Both the position numbers and the translations under genes were made by a program. Shown here piece by piece: positions 1 to 7,015 of a stretch of 11,434 nucleotides of DNA (its first letter is position 1; every line of letters starts with the position of its first letter). The DNA is taken from the NCBI GenBank assembly GCA_021840785.1, contig JAKBXD010000056.1, positions 1-11,434 of the forward strand, in the 5' to 3' direction. The stretch comes from Pseudomonadota bacterium. Its GTDB lineage: Bacteria > Pseudomonadota > Gammaproteobacteria > Acidithiobacillales > Acidithiobacillaceae. Under the pieces are notes generated by a model that saw only the letters and a list, made by a program, of their open reading frames with translations, was not told the origin of the DNA and made no database searches.

Positions 1-744
1 TCCCACGCGCACCAGGCTATCGTTTGTGGGTACCGAGCCGCGCAGAAATTGCAACATCGCGTCGATGATCCCCTGCAGATGCCGCAGCCGATCCAGGGCG
101 CGCCCCTGTTGCCGCTGAAAATGCGCGGCATCCCGCTCTGGCTGCAGCTGTCCAACCGCCAGCAGTGCTGTAGCCAGCGGGGTACGCAGTTGATGTGCAA
201 GTCCCGCCATGGTCTCCCCCAGGGCGGCCAGTCGTTCGCGGCGCTGACTGGCCTCCTCGCGCTCCCGTGCCGCCGTCACATCCTGCAGCAACAAGACCCT
301 GCCCCCCTCACCAGCGAGGGGGGTCACGGCGATGGCCAGACGGCGGCGACCTGCACTATCCTCCAGCAGGCCGTCAGTTCCGCCCTCCTGCAGAGTCAAA
401 CCGGGCAGATCCGGCCAGGTCCAACGCCGCTCCTGGGTGCCCAGCAAGCGCTCTGCGGCAGGATTCATTTGCAGGATCTTGCCCTCGGCGTCCAAAAGCA
501 GCACGGCACCCGGCAGCATTTCCAGGAGCATCGCCAGCCGCTGCCCCAGTGCCTCCTTGGCCAGCAGCTCCTCCCGCAACCGCTGATTCGCAGCCGCCAA
601 CTCACTATTCAGTCGGTGCACCTCTGCCTGCAAGGTGCCGTAGGCGTCACTCAATTCCCGCGAGGCGTTGTTGAACAACTCGAAGGCTTCGAGCAGCCGG
701 GCGGTATCCTGTGGGCTCGGGCTGTTGGACACGGGCAGAGTCAC
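1..744 (-). CDS. fleS: FleS/FlrB-type flagellar sensor histidine kinase, N-terminal part (partial at left edge)
   Basis: This is a cytoplasmic two-component sensor kinase predicted to act with the adjacent sigma-54 activator in the flagellar transcription cascade. The visible 248 residues show no membrane segment. Residues about 30-70 look like a coiled coil, about 72-158 a PAS-like domain (GAVLLLDAEGKIL, then MNPAAERLLG), and about 170-200 the dimerisation/phosphoacceptor domain with H-box AHQLRTPL, the phosphorylated His being about residue 184. The ATPase domain lies beyond the left edge. I chose the GTG at 744 because it overlaps the upstream stop as GTGA, a typical translational coupling; a second in-frame GTG at 732 is possible. 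The H-box and the gene order after a FleQ-like gene fit FleS/FlrB of Pseudomonas and Vibrio. The family is quite sure; the FleS name rests mainly on context. Confidence 0.82.
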   Translation of the reverse strand, partial: MTLPVSNSPSPQDTARLLEAFELFNNASRELSDAYGTLQAEVHRLNSELAAANQRLREELLAKEALGQRLAMLLEMLPGAVLLLDAEGKILQMNPAAERLLGTQERRWTWPDLPGLTLQEGGTDGLLEDSAGRRRLAIAVTPLAGEGGRVLLLQDVTAAREREEASQRRERLAALGETMAGLAHQLRTPLATALLAVGQLQPERDAAHFQRQQGRALDRLRHLQGIIDAMLQFLRGSVPTNDSLVRVG

Positions 745-1847
745 TCGCGACCTGGCTGAATGGCGTATTTCCGTAATTTTTCCACCAGGGTGGTGCGGCG
801 CAGGCCGAGGCGCTCTGCAGCCCGCGCAACCACCTGATCGCAGAGCTCGAGCGCCTGCAGAATCAAGGATCGCTCAATTTCCTCGAGGTAATTTTTCAGA
901 TCAAAAGGGCTATCGGGCAGTAGATGCCCGTCTGTTGCGGCCACAGGAAGATCTTCCGCCACCCCTTCGCCGTCGTCCATGGCCCACACGCTACGCAGCG
1001 CATCCTGCTCGTCACCCCCACCCATCTGCGCACAGGCCAGCTGCAGTGGGAGATCGATCATGCGGACTTCTTCGCCCGCGCGCAGAATGCTCAGGCGCTC
1101 GACCAGATTTTGCAGCTCCCGGACATTCCCCGGCCAGAGATATTCGCGCATTGCCTGCTTTACCTCGAGGGAAAGCATAAAGGGCGCGAAGCCCTCCTTT
1201 TCGCGCTGCCGCACAAAATGTTCCATGAGCAGGAAAATATCGTCGCCACGCTGCCGCAACGGTGGTAGATCCACGGGAAAAACATTCAAACGATAGTACA
1301 GATCCTCACGGAACAAGCCATCCCGAATTCGCTCACCAAGATCCCGATGGGTAGCGGCGATGACGCGCACATTCGCCACCTGTGCCTTACTCCCACCAAC
1401 CCGCTCGTACTGGCGTTCCTGCAACACGCGGAGCAATTTCACCTGCATCGGCGGCGTCATTTCGGCCACTTCATCCAGAAAGAGGGTGCCCCCTTCTGCC
1501 TGCTCGAAACGTCCTTTACGCGTCAGCAGTGCGCCGGTGAATGCCCCTTTTTCATGGCCAAAGAGCTCGCTTTCCATCAGTTCTGCGGGAATGGCACCAC
1601 AGTTGATCGCGACGAAAGGGCCATCGGCGCGGGCGGAATGCTGATGCAGACACTGCGCCACGACTTCCTTGCCGGTTCCGGATTCTCCGAGAATCAATAC
1701 CGTACTATCAGTGCCAGCGACTCTACCCAAGAGTTGGGTCACATTGCGTAGTGCTTCACTCTGTCCAATCAGGCCACAGCGTTCCCGGGACAGGGCGCGG
1801 CGATCGGCATAATTCTGGGATGCGTTGTTGTCGACGACGCTGGCCAT
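741..1847 (-). CDS. fleQ: FleQ/FlrA-type sigma-54-dependent flagellar activator, without receiver-like domain
   Basis: This is an AAA+ enhancer-binding protein that drives sigma-54 RNA polymerase open-complex formation at flagellar promoters. The 368-residue product shows Walker A GESGTGKE (about 54-61), the sigma-54 contact loop GAFTGA (about 101-106), Walker B with Asp-Glu at about 125-126, the FREDLYYRLNVFP and WPGNVREL signatures, and a Fis-type C-terminal helix-turn-helix (VVARAAERLGLRRTTLVEKL). The core and HTH resemble Pseudomonas FleQ closely. FleQ is about 490 residues with an N-terminal receiver-like domain; here only about 25 residues precede the AAA+ module, so that domain is absent. 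The ATG at 1847 is supported by a strong AAGGAG. Longer in-frame starts lie inside the upstream gene and lack such support. Its stop overlaps the kinase start. Whether it still binds c-di-GMP is unclear, since the LFRS motif of FleQ is not conserved. Confidence 0.88.
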   Translation of the reverse strand: MASVVDNNASQNYADRRALSRERCGLIGQSEALRNVTQLLGRVAGTDSTVLILGESGTGKEVVAQCLHQHSARADGPFVAINCGAIPAELMESELFGHEKGAFTGALLTRKGRFEQAEGGTLFLDEVAEMTPPMQVKLLRVLQERQYERVGGSKAQVANVRVIAATHRDLGERIRDGLFREDLYYRLNVFPVDLPPLRQRGDDIFLLMEHFVRQREKEGFAPFMLSLEVKQAMREYLWPGNVRELQNLVERLSILRAGEEVRMIDLPLQLACAQMGGGDEQDALRSVWAMDDGEGVAEDLPVAATDGHLLPDSPFDLKNYLEEIERSLILQALELCDQVVARAAERLGLRRTTLVEKLRKYAIQPGRE

Positions 1848-1851
1848 GCAG

Positions 1852-1857
1852 CTCCTT
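1852..1857 (-). promoter_or_regulatory. Ribosome binding site fixing the fleQ start
   Basis: AAGGAG lies four bases upstream of the ATG at 1847 and overlaps the TAA stop of the preceding PilZ-like gene. This favours the short 368-residue FleQ over a longer reading frame starting near 1976 and suggests translational coupling of the two genes. Confidence 0.75.
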
Positions 1858-2401
1858 AGTTTTTGCGAATCGACGCGGACTCGCGTAAACGCGCAATTTC
1901 TCGCCGATGATGACGAAAAATTAGTCGATCTAGCAGTTCTTGCACTGTCGGACTCAAGTGAAAACGCAACTGCCATTGGGGGATGGTCGATTCTCCCGGA
2001 ATGCGCTCAAACCCTTCGCCGGGCAGCAGGAGAGGCAGTGCGAGACCGGGGCGAAGAAACAGTGCGGCACAAGAGAATGGCTCGAGTGGATGTACGTCCT
2101 CCGGCAGTTGCAACTGCAGGGAATCGCCGCGCAGGGCGCAAGGGTACCGGGGAGGCAGTGGTTCGCGCGCGCGAATGCCCGCGCTCAACAACGTCAACAA
2201 AAGATCGGTTTTGATCTGCAGGTGGGCGAGGGTCGAGCGATCGTCCTCCTCACTGCCACTGCGTTCCTCATCCCAGACCAGCAAGGCCCGCAAGAGAGTA
2301 ACGTTATCGTCCATGAAATTGGCAAATTCGTCTCCCTGTCCTGACCACGGCCGAATCTCGACAGGCAGAGTAGCGGCAAGGACCACAGCAGATCCGTCCA
2401 T
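1856..2401 (-). CDS. PilZ-like protein in flagellar operon (fleP/fliT position)
   Basis: This 181-residue, probably cytoplasmic protein is most likely an atypical PilZ-domain protein. The N-terminal half is acidic and helical and includes the stretch LAHLQIKTDLLLTLL (about residues 60-74). It is followed by a beta-rich half and an ending with IFRHHRREIARLRE, a pattern I associate with PilZ-like proteins of flagellar and gliding loci. The canonical c-di-GMP motifs RxxxR and (D/N)xSxxG are not evident: the position expected for the second reads RGDSLQLQ. Canonical c-di-GMP binding is therefore doubtful. The ATG at 2401 has a good GGAGAG about six bases upstream. The gene sits between fliS and fleQ, where Pseudomonas has fleP (FliT-like), 33 bases after fliS and eight before fleQ. 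It could be an export chaperone or a modulator of FleQ. The fold assignment comes from pattern recognition only. Confidence 0.5.
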   Translation of the reverse strand: MDGSAVVLAATLPVEIRPWSGQGDEFANFMDDNVTLLRALLVWDEERSGSEEDDRSTLAHLQIKTDLLLTLLSAGIRAREPLPPRYPCALRGDSLQLQLPEDVHPLEPFSCAALFLRPGLALPLLLPGEGFERIPGESTIPQWQLRFHLSPTVQELLDRLIFRHHRREIARLRESASIRKN

Positions 2402-2434
2402 GTTCTCTCTCCAGTTTCGAGAGAGAATAAAGCC

Positions 2435-2812
2435 TCAACCGCGTTCGAGCAAACCCCGCCAAGCGTCACGCAGATCCTCGAGTACTGGGCGACAACTCGC
2501 AAGCGCATCGAGATCGTCGAAGATATTCGCCCAGGCCAGTTTCTCGAGGACAAAGCGGTAGAGGCTATCGAGCCTGTCCGCGATTTCTCCGCCCCGCTCG
2601 TGGTCGACGCTGGCAAGCAGATGCGCGGTCAGCTGATAGGCCTTGTCCATGGCCTCTGCCTTATCGGCGACCCGCTGGTTACGAATGGCCAGATCTGCCC
2701 GTCGTATATATTCAAGAACACCCTCCAAGCCCAGCAATACCAGTCGATCCGTGGATACGCCCTGCTGCCCGATTTGCCGATAGGCTTGTACCGCGTGGCT
2801 TGCAGCCATCAT
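2435..2812 (-). CDS. fliS: FliS flagellin export chaperone
   Basis: FliS binds the C-terminal disordered region of newly made flagellin in the cytoplasm, prevents premature polymerisation and delivers it to the flagellar type III export gate. The 125-residue product has the usual family length and signatures: an N-terminal AVQAYRQ, a helical VLLGLEGVLEYIRRADLAI region, the conserved DHERGGEIADRLDSLYRF segment in the middle and a C-terminal LEDLRDAWRGL. Two consecutive ATG codons begin the frame. The first, at 2812, is better spaced from GAAGGAG (about eight bases). It follows fliD by 15 bases, consistent with one operon, and precedes the PilZ-like gene. Charged residues are at ordinary density, unlike in the exported partners FliC and FliD. 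Confidence 0.92.
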   Translation of the reverse strand: MMAASHAVQAYRQIGQQGVSTDRLVLLGLEGVLEYIRRADLAIRNQRVADKAEAMDKAYQLTAHLLASVDHERGGEIADRLDSLYRFVLEKLAWANIFDDLDALASCRPVLEDLRDAWRGLLERG

Positions 2813-2827
2813 TGCTTAGACTCCTTC

Positions 2828-4762
2828 TCAACCGCCAGTGGAAGAACTGCTGCTACTGGAAGAACTGGAATAGAACGCATTGAGATACTGGCCAGTGGAC
2901 TGCAGACCCGATAGCTGCGTCTGCATCGCAGAAAACTGCTGTTGCAACAAGGCCGTCTGATTGCTGGCCGACTGCTGCAGGGTAGCAATCTGGGCGTTCA
3001 AACCACCAATGGTGGAATTGATGCCGTTCTGGGCCGCCGTGATGAAACCATTTTGCGCGTTCAGAGCCTGACTCAGCAGGGTATTCATTTGCTGATAGAG
3101 CCCCTGACTCAGGGAAACCGTGCCAAGGTTGCCAGTCTCGTTGCCCAAGACCTGAATTTGCAGACCCATCGCGTTACCTGGCCCCGTCACCGTCAGGTTT
3201 TGCCCAACGCCGCTGGCTAACTGGCCATTAACGGTACCCGCCACATTGGTCCCTGAAGCCGCCAGCGTGCTGCTGCCGAGACCCGTACCGCCTGAGGCAA
3301 CACTGGATTGCACCGTAAAGCTCTGGGCAGAACCATAACCCGCAGATTGCAGCTCCAACTTGCCGTTGTCATTGCTCGCAGTGATTCCTGTCAGGCCGCT
3401 CTGCTGCAGGGTCGCGTTGATGGTGTTGACCACACCTGCCAGCGTACTGCCGGAGCTGAGGGGCACCACCACCGACTGGGAGCCGGAGCCAAAAGTCAGG
3501 CTCTCGCTTTGGGTCAAGCCGCTGGCGGGGAAGCTCGAAGCCGCGATGATCTGGGCCTGACTCGCTGCCTGGGAGATGTTGATGGCATAGCTCCCCGCCT
3601 GTGTGGAGCTGCTGGCACCGACGTACTGCACGCTGCTGTTGCTGGTCTGCCCAGTCTGGCCAAAGAGCCCGACCACATCCTGGTAGTCCGCCGTCAGAGC
3701 CGTCTGCAAGGTACCGGTGTTCAAGTTGATGGTACCACTGCTGCTCAGGCCCAAGCCCACGGAACCTAGAGAGTTATAAGCGGCGCCTGAACTCAAGCCC
3801 ACCCCAGGATTGGAGACCAAATTGAGCAACTGCGTGCGCAGACCATTGACCGCCGCATTGCCAAGGAGCGGCCCACCCGAACCTGCCTGGGCGTTATAGG
3901 CCGTCAGCTGATTGATGGTGCCCATGGTCTTGTTAAAGGCGCTCACAAAACTCTGCACTGTGGTCACAAAACCCGAGTTACTAGCACTCACTTGCAGGGT
4001 CGTGCTGCCACTGCTGGCCTGTAAAAGATTGAGAGACACCCCTGGGATAGCGCCAGAAATGGTATTGCTGCTGCTGGTCACGGGCAGTCCGTTGATGCTA
4101 ACCCCAGCATTCTGGGCCGCCTGGCTCAGGCTCATACCCCCTGAACCAGTACTGCTATAGCTCAGACTGCCCAAGGCCCCTGTCGCTCCACTCACCGAAA
4201 CCGTGAACGATTGATTGGCGCCGGTATTTGCGCCCGTGAGGGTGAGGCGGTAGCCGGTACCATCGTAGATCACCCCCGCATTCACCCCCACATTGGCCTG
4301 ATTGATGGCCTGCGCGATGCCATCCAGGGTGTCATTGCTGTTGCTAATCTGAATGCTCTTGACTGCGCCACTACCAATCTGAATCTGCAGCGAGCCTGTC
4401 CCAAGCCCACTACTGGTGCTGGAAAAATTGCTGGAATACACACTCTGCGCTTGGGCCAACACAATATTACTGAGGTTGTAACTGCCTTGCTGGGCATTGG
4501 CGCTGGCCGTTGCCGAGGCAAGAGAGCTGTTTGTCACCGTCGCACTACGGTTATTGGTACTACCAATATTTTGTAAGGAACCCAACGCCGACTGCAGACT
4601 GGACAGGCTGCTCTGCAAAGTACCCCAAGCGCTGAGGGTGGTTTGCTGCGTCTGCTGCTGATTCTGCAGCAAGGTGATCGGAGCCTGGTAAGCAGCGCTG
4701 AGATTGGTGATCAAACTCTGCACGTCGATACCGCTGACCAACCCAGAAAGAGAAGTAGACAT
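2828..4762 (-). CDS. fliD: FliD flagellar filament cap (hook-associated protein 2)
   Basis: FliD forms the cap at the filament tip that assists folding and insertion of exported flagellin subunits. The 644-residue product begins with the conserved LVSGIDVQSLITNL segment and a Gln/Leu/Ser-rich helical domain (about 1-75). A long Ser/Gly/Thr/Asn-rich middle follows, and it ends with the paired D1/D0 coiled-coil region (NGINSTIGGLNAQIATLQQ and onwards). Only about 16 of 644 residues are Asp, Glu, Lys or Arg, and I see no Cys or His. The C terminus ends in ten consecutive serines followed by TGG, encoded by mixed Ser codons rather than one repeated codon. The ATG at 4762 is preceded by AAGGAG at five-base spacing. 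It lies nine bases after flaG and 15 before fliS. The family assignment is firm; low charge is probably an adaptation to acid surroundings. Confidence 0.93.
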   Translation of the reverse strand: MSTSLSGLVSGIDVQSLITNLSAAYQAPITLLQNQQQTQQTTLSAWGTLQSSLSSLQSALGSLQNIGSTNNRSATVTNSSLASATASANAQQGSYNLSNIVLAQAQSVYSSNFSSTSSGLGTGSLQIQIGSGAVKSIQISNSNDTLDGIAQAINQANVGVNAGVIYDGTGYRLTLTGANTGANQSFTVSVSGATGALGSLSYSSTGSGGMSLSQAAQNAGVSINGLPVTSSSNTISGAIPGVSLNLLQASSGSTTLQVSASNSGFVTTVQSFVSAFNKTMGTINQLTAYNAQAGSGGPLLGNAAVNGLRTQLLNLVSNPGVGLSSGAAYNSLGSVGLGLSSSGTINLNTGTLQTALTADYQDVVGLFGQTGQTSNSSVQYVGASSSTQAGSYAINISQAASQAQIIAASSFPASGLTQSESLTFGSGSQSVVVPLSSGSTLAGVVNTINATLQQSGLTGITASNDNGKLELQSAGYGSAQSFTVQSSVASGGTGLGSSTLAASGTNVAGTVNGQLASGVGQNLTVTGPGNAMGLQIQVLGNETGNLGTVSLSQGLYQQMNTLLSQALNAQNGFITAAQNGINSTIGGLNAQIATLQQSASNQTALLQQQFSAMQTQLSGLQSTGQYLNAFYSSSSSSSSSSTGG

Positions 4763-4771
4763 ACAGACTCC

Positions 4772-5161
4772 TTACGACTTTTGCTGCAGCAAGTTCCCCA
4801 AGGGGGAGGAAGATTCTGCCGCCTTACTGATCTGATCGGCGGGTACATAATAGGAAAATAACACTTGTTTGGTAGTAATGTCAGACAATTTGATTAATAC
4901 CTGATTGGGATGGTCCCCATTGGGATCCAAACCGGCTTCCAATTTGAATGATGACTTCGATTGTGCCACCTTTTCCTGCAATTTTTGAATCGATTTCTGT
5001 ACCTGCTCGGCATTCACCGCGCCAACTTTCTGCTGCGGATCATTGCTCTTTTGCGATCCGACCGATGCAGTGTAGCTGCTGGCGTTCCCGGCCGGATTGA
5101 CCAATATTGCCGCATCCTTGGTCATACCGCTTACACTGGCATTCACAATTGGACTGTCCAT
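4772..5161 (-). CDS. flaG: FlaG-like flagellar protein
   Basis: This is a 129-residue protein with a variable polar N terminus (about 1-70) and a C-terminal domain containing LIKLSDITTKQVLFSYYVPADQISKAA, which aligns loosely with the FlaG pattern of a short beta hairpin followed by a Pro-x-(D/E) turn and helix. FlaG proteins sit between fliC and fliD in many polar-flagellated bacteria and influence filament length, though their biochemistry is poorly defined. Here the usual IRQIP-type motif is degenerate (FSYYVPAD). Lys content is normal, in contrast to its charge-poor neighbours. The start at 5161 has only a G-rich stretch (GCGGGGG) as a possible ribosome binding site; an alternative start at Met13 has no better support. 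The name rests on position and a weak motif. It is the first gene after the fliC terminator, and I found no convincing promoter for it. Confidence 0.65.
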   Translation of the reverse strand: MDSPIVNASVSGMTKDAAILVNPAGNASSYTASVGSQKSNDPQQKVGAVNAEQVQKSIQKLQEKVAQSKSSFKLEAGLDPNGDHPNQVLIKLSDITTKQVLFSYYVPADQISKAAESSSPLGNLLQQKS

Positions 5162-5179
5162 GATTCAACCCCCGCTGCC

Positions 5180-5206
5180 AAAAACCCCCCGGGCGTCCCC
5201 GGGAGG
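5180..5206 (-). terminator. Rho-independent terminator after fliC
   Basis: Read on the minus strand, a nine-base-pair GC-rich stem (CCTCCCGGG pairing with CCCGGGGGG, including one G-T pair) closes on a GACG loop and is followed at once by five T residues. It lies 16 bases after the fliC stop and just before the flaG start. It should end most flagellin transcripts and separate the fliC transcription unit from the flaG-fliD-fliS group, apart from any read-through. Confidence 0.88.
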
Positions 5207-5221
5207 CAAACGCAACACCCG

Positions 5222-6823
5222 TTACGGGATGAGCTTGAGATAGCTCTGCTGCAAAGCATTTTCCTGAGCCAAGGTCGAGATACCCGCCTGTTGCAGGATC
5301 TGGTACTTGGTCAACTGCGAAGTTGCCTGAGCGATATTCGCATCCTGGACCGTGGACTGGGCCGATTGCAGGTTCGTTGCCGTGGTCTGATCATTACTGA
5401 CCGATGCCTGCACCCGGTTCTGAATGGCACCCAATGCACCATTCTGCTGGTTCAGGTAGTTGATGGCCTGATCGACGATGCCGATGGCCTGCTGCGCGCC
5501 AGCTGCCGTGCTTACGTTGATGGTAGCTACCTGGGAACCGCCAGCGCCGGATGTCAGGCTGGCTGCCTGAGAACTGAAGCCAATCAAAGACCCACTACCA
5601 ATCGAGTAAGAACTAGACGATTCGAACTGCACAACGCCTTGGATAAGCGCATTACCGGTACCACTACTAATGGTTCCCGACGACGCTATTTGGGCTCCAG
5701 TGGCCCCATTCAATGCCGTCAAAGTACCTGTGGAGCCCGAAGCCAAACCAGTCCCAGATAGCGCGCCACCTGTCGTCACACCTGCGGAAATATTGATGTT
5801 ATTCCCATTGGCATTGGTAAGAACCAATTCCGTCTGGCCACTGACGACCTGAGTGCTCGCAGAAGTTCCTGTGATTGCCGCTTGGTTATTGATCGCAGTG
5901 ACCAAAGAACTCAGATCCGGCTGTCCGTTGCTACCATTGGTCACATTGGCAGAGATGTTGACCGCGTTGGTAGGGGCACCGCTGCTACCGTTACTCAAGG
6001 TAAACGTGTAGGTCCCGGCAGACGCCTTGAAAGCCACACTGGTGTAGGCTTGCGCGGATACGCCAGTCTGACTCGATACCGCGTTGACCGCAGATGCCAG
6101 ATTGGCTGCTGACTCTCCGGATGACGTAACGCTTACGGCAGCGGTACCTACACTGCCAGCAATGCTTAAAGTACCCGAGCTGAAGTTACCATTGCCGCTA
6201 ACACCAAATGAGAACGCGCTACCGGCCGCATATCCACCATCCACATACGCACCACTCGCTGTATAAGCGCCGGCAGTAGAACTACCTGATGCCGCAACCG
6301 TATAATTCCCCATCGCCGAGGTCTGGGTATTGCCTACCGCAACATTGATGATCTGGTTGGAGTTTGCTCCCACCTGGAAGGCAGCGCCCGCAAAGGTTCC
6401 GTCCAGAATGTTCTGCCCGTTAAACTGTGTCTGGGTAGCGATGGTCTGCACCTGGGCCAGCAACTGGCTTACCACGCCCTGCAGGGCCTGACGGTCAGAG
6501 GTGGTGTTGGAGGCATTGGCCGCCTGCACCGCCGTGGTACGGATCTGCTGCAAGAGACTGGTCTGGTTCTGGATCGCACCGGTAGCAGTCTGGATCAGGG
6601 AAACGCCCTGGTTACCATTGGAAACCGCCTGATTCAAACCATTGATCTGGGTCTGAAACCGCTGGGAAATGGCATAGCCCGCTGGATTGTCCTGAGGGCC
6701 GTTGATGCTCTTGCCTGTGGACAATTGCTGCAAGTAGGTATTCAAACTGCTCTGCGTACCATTCAGAGCATTGAGGGTGCTTAATGCCCCCACGTTGGTG
6801 TTGATGATTCCTGCAATAGCCAT
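5222..6823 (-). CDS. fliC: Flagellin
   Basis: This is the major filament subunit, exported by the flagellar type III system and polymerised outside the cell. The 533-residue protein has the conserved N-terminal D0/D1 region (about 1-150, with INTNVGAL, DNPAGYAIS, QTQFNGQNIL) and C-terminal D1/D0 region (about 430-533, with NRVQASVSN, ILQQAGISTLAQEN). A hypervariable Ser/Gly/Thr/Ala/Asn-rich centre lies between them (about 160-425). Only about 20 of 533 residues are Asp, Glu, Lys or Arg, and I see no Cys or His. In the region matching the TLR5-recognised helix the Arg of QQIR is kept, but the acidic residue of the second helix appears lost. The ATG at 6823 has AAGGAG eight bases upstream. A sigma-28 promoter precedes the gene and an intrinsic terminator follows it, so it is probably monocistronic. 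The abundant Ser/Thr makes it a plausible glycosylation target. Confidence 0.95.
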   Translation of the reverse strand: MAIAGIINTNVGALSTLNALNGTQSSLNTYLQQLSTGKSINGPQDNPAGYAISQRFQTQINGLNQAVSNGNQGVSLIQTATGAIQNQTSLLQQIRTTAVQAANASNTTSDRQALQGVVSQLLAQVQTIATQTQFNGQNILDGTFAGAAFQVGANSNQIINVAVGNTQTSAMGNYTVAASGSSTAGAYTASGAYVDGGYAAGSAFSFGVSGNGNFSSGTLSIAGSVGTAAVSVTSSGESAANLASAVNAVSSQTGVSAQAYTSVAFKASAGTYTFTLSNGSSGAPTNAVNISANVTNGSNGQPDLSSLVTAINNQAAITGTSASTQVVSGQTELVLTNANGNNINISAGVTTGGALSGTGLASGSTGTLTALNGATGAQIASSGTISSGTGNALIQGVVQFESSSSYSIGSGSLIGFSSQAASLTSGAGGSQVATINVSTAAGAQQAIGIVDQAINYLNQQNGALGAIQNRVQASVSNDQTTATNLQSAQSTVQDANIAQATSQLTKYQILQQAGISTLAQENALQQSYLKLIP

Positions 6824-6830
6824 GATTGCT

Positions 6831-6836
6831 CTCCTT
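6831..6836 (-). promoter_or_regulatory. fliC ribosome binding site
   Basis: AAGGAG lies seven bases upstream of the flagellin ATG at 6823. It is near the optimum in sequence and spacing, as expected for a very highly translated gene. Confidence 0.8.
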
Positions 6837-6897
6837 AGCTAAAAATGAGTGGCTTCCTTGCCAATATTGTGGGCACCTATGACGACCCACAGTCACA

Positions 6898-6924
6898 TTA
6901 ACGACACAAGGCGCAAAAACTTGA
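6898..6924 (-). promoter_or_regulatory. Sigma-28 (FliA) promoter of fliC
   Basis: On the minus strand TCAAGTTT is followed after exactly 11 bases by GTCGTTAA. The enterobacterial sigma-28 consensus is TAAAGTTT-N11-GCCGATAA, giving seven of eight matches at -35 and six of eight at -10 with the correct spacer. Transcription would begin near 6891, leaving a leader of about 68 bases before the fliC ATG. This places flagellin in the late, FliA-dependent class. It also predicts FliA elsewhere in the genome, and usually an anti-sigma factor FlgM. Confidence 0.8.
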
Positions 6925-6945
6925 ATACCATTCGCCCTCCGCAGC

Positions 6946-6974
6946 TTGAGCACTGCTTCCCGTCCGGCTACAGT
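6946..6974 (+). promoter_or_regulatory. Possible sigma-70 promoter for the small ORF at 7016
   Basis: TTGAGC and TACAGT are separated by 17 bases, each matching four of six positions of the -35 and -10 consensus, and would start transcription about 35 bases before the ATG at 7016. This is only a moderate match in a 192-base divergent intergenic region and could be chance. Confidence 0.3.
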
Positions 6975-7015
6975 TTTGATGACGGCCATCCTGTAGGGAC
7001 GGCAGCGGGGGAATC

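Noticed and set aside
49..759. Long plus-strand open frames over the first 750 bases
   Set aside because: They are antisense shadows of the histidine kinase frame, which has recognisable PAS and H-box motifs; the plus-strand products are Pro/Gln/Arg-rich and resemble nothing.
1848..1976. Longer N terminus of the FleQ-type protein starting near 1976
   Set aside because: The extra 43 residues lie entirely within the upstream PilZ-like gene in another frame, are Ser/Arg-rich without family resemblance, and the ATG at 1847 has a strong ribosome binding site.
2194..2616. 140-residue minus-strand frame overlapping fliS and the PilZ-like gene as a possible fliT
   Set aside because: It overlaps both well-supported genes in a different frame and has no FliT-like pattern.
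5238..5275. Possible sigma-54 promoter for flaG in the 3' end of fliC (AGGAAA-N5-TTTGC-like)
   Set aside because: Spacing can be made to fit, but the -24 element matches only about half the consensus; too weak to report.
6612..6989. 125-residue minus-strand frame across the fliC start
   Set aside because: It is a shadow frame of fliC and covers its promoter and leader.
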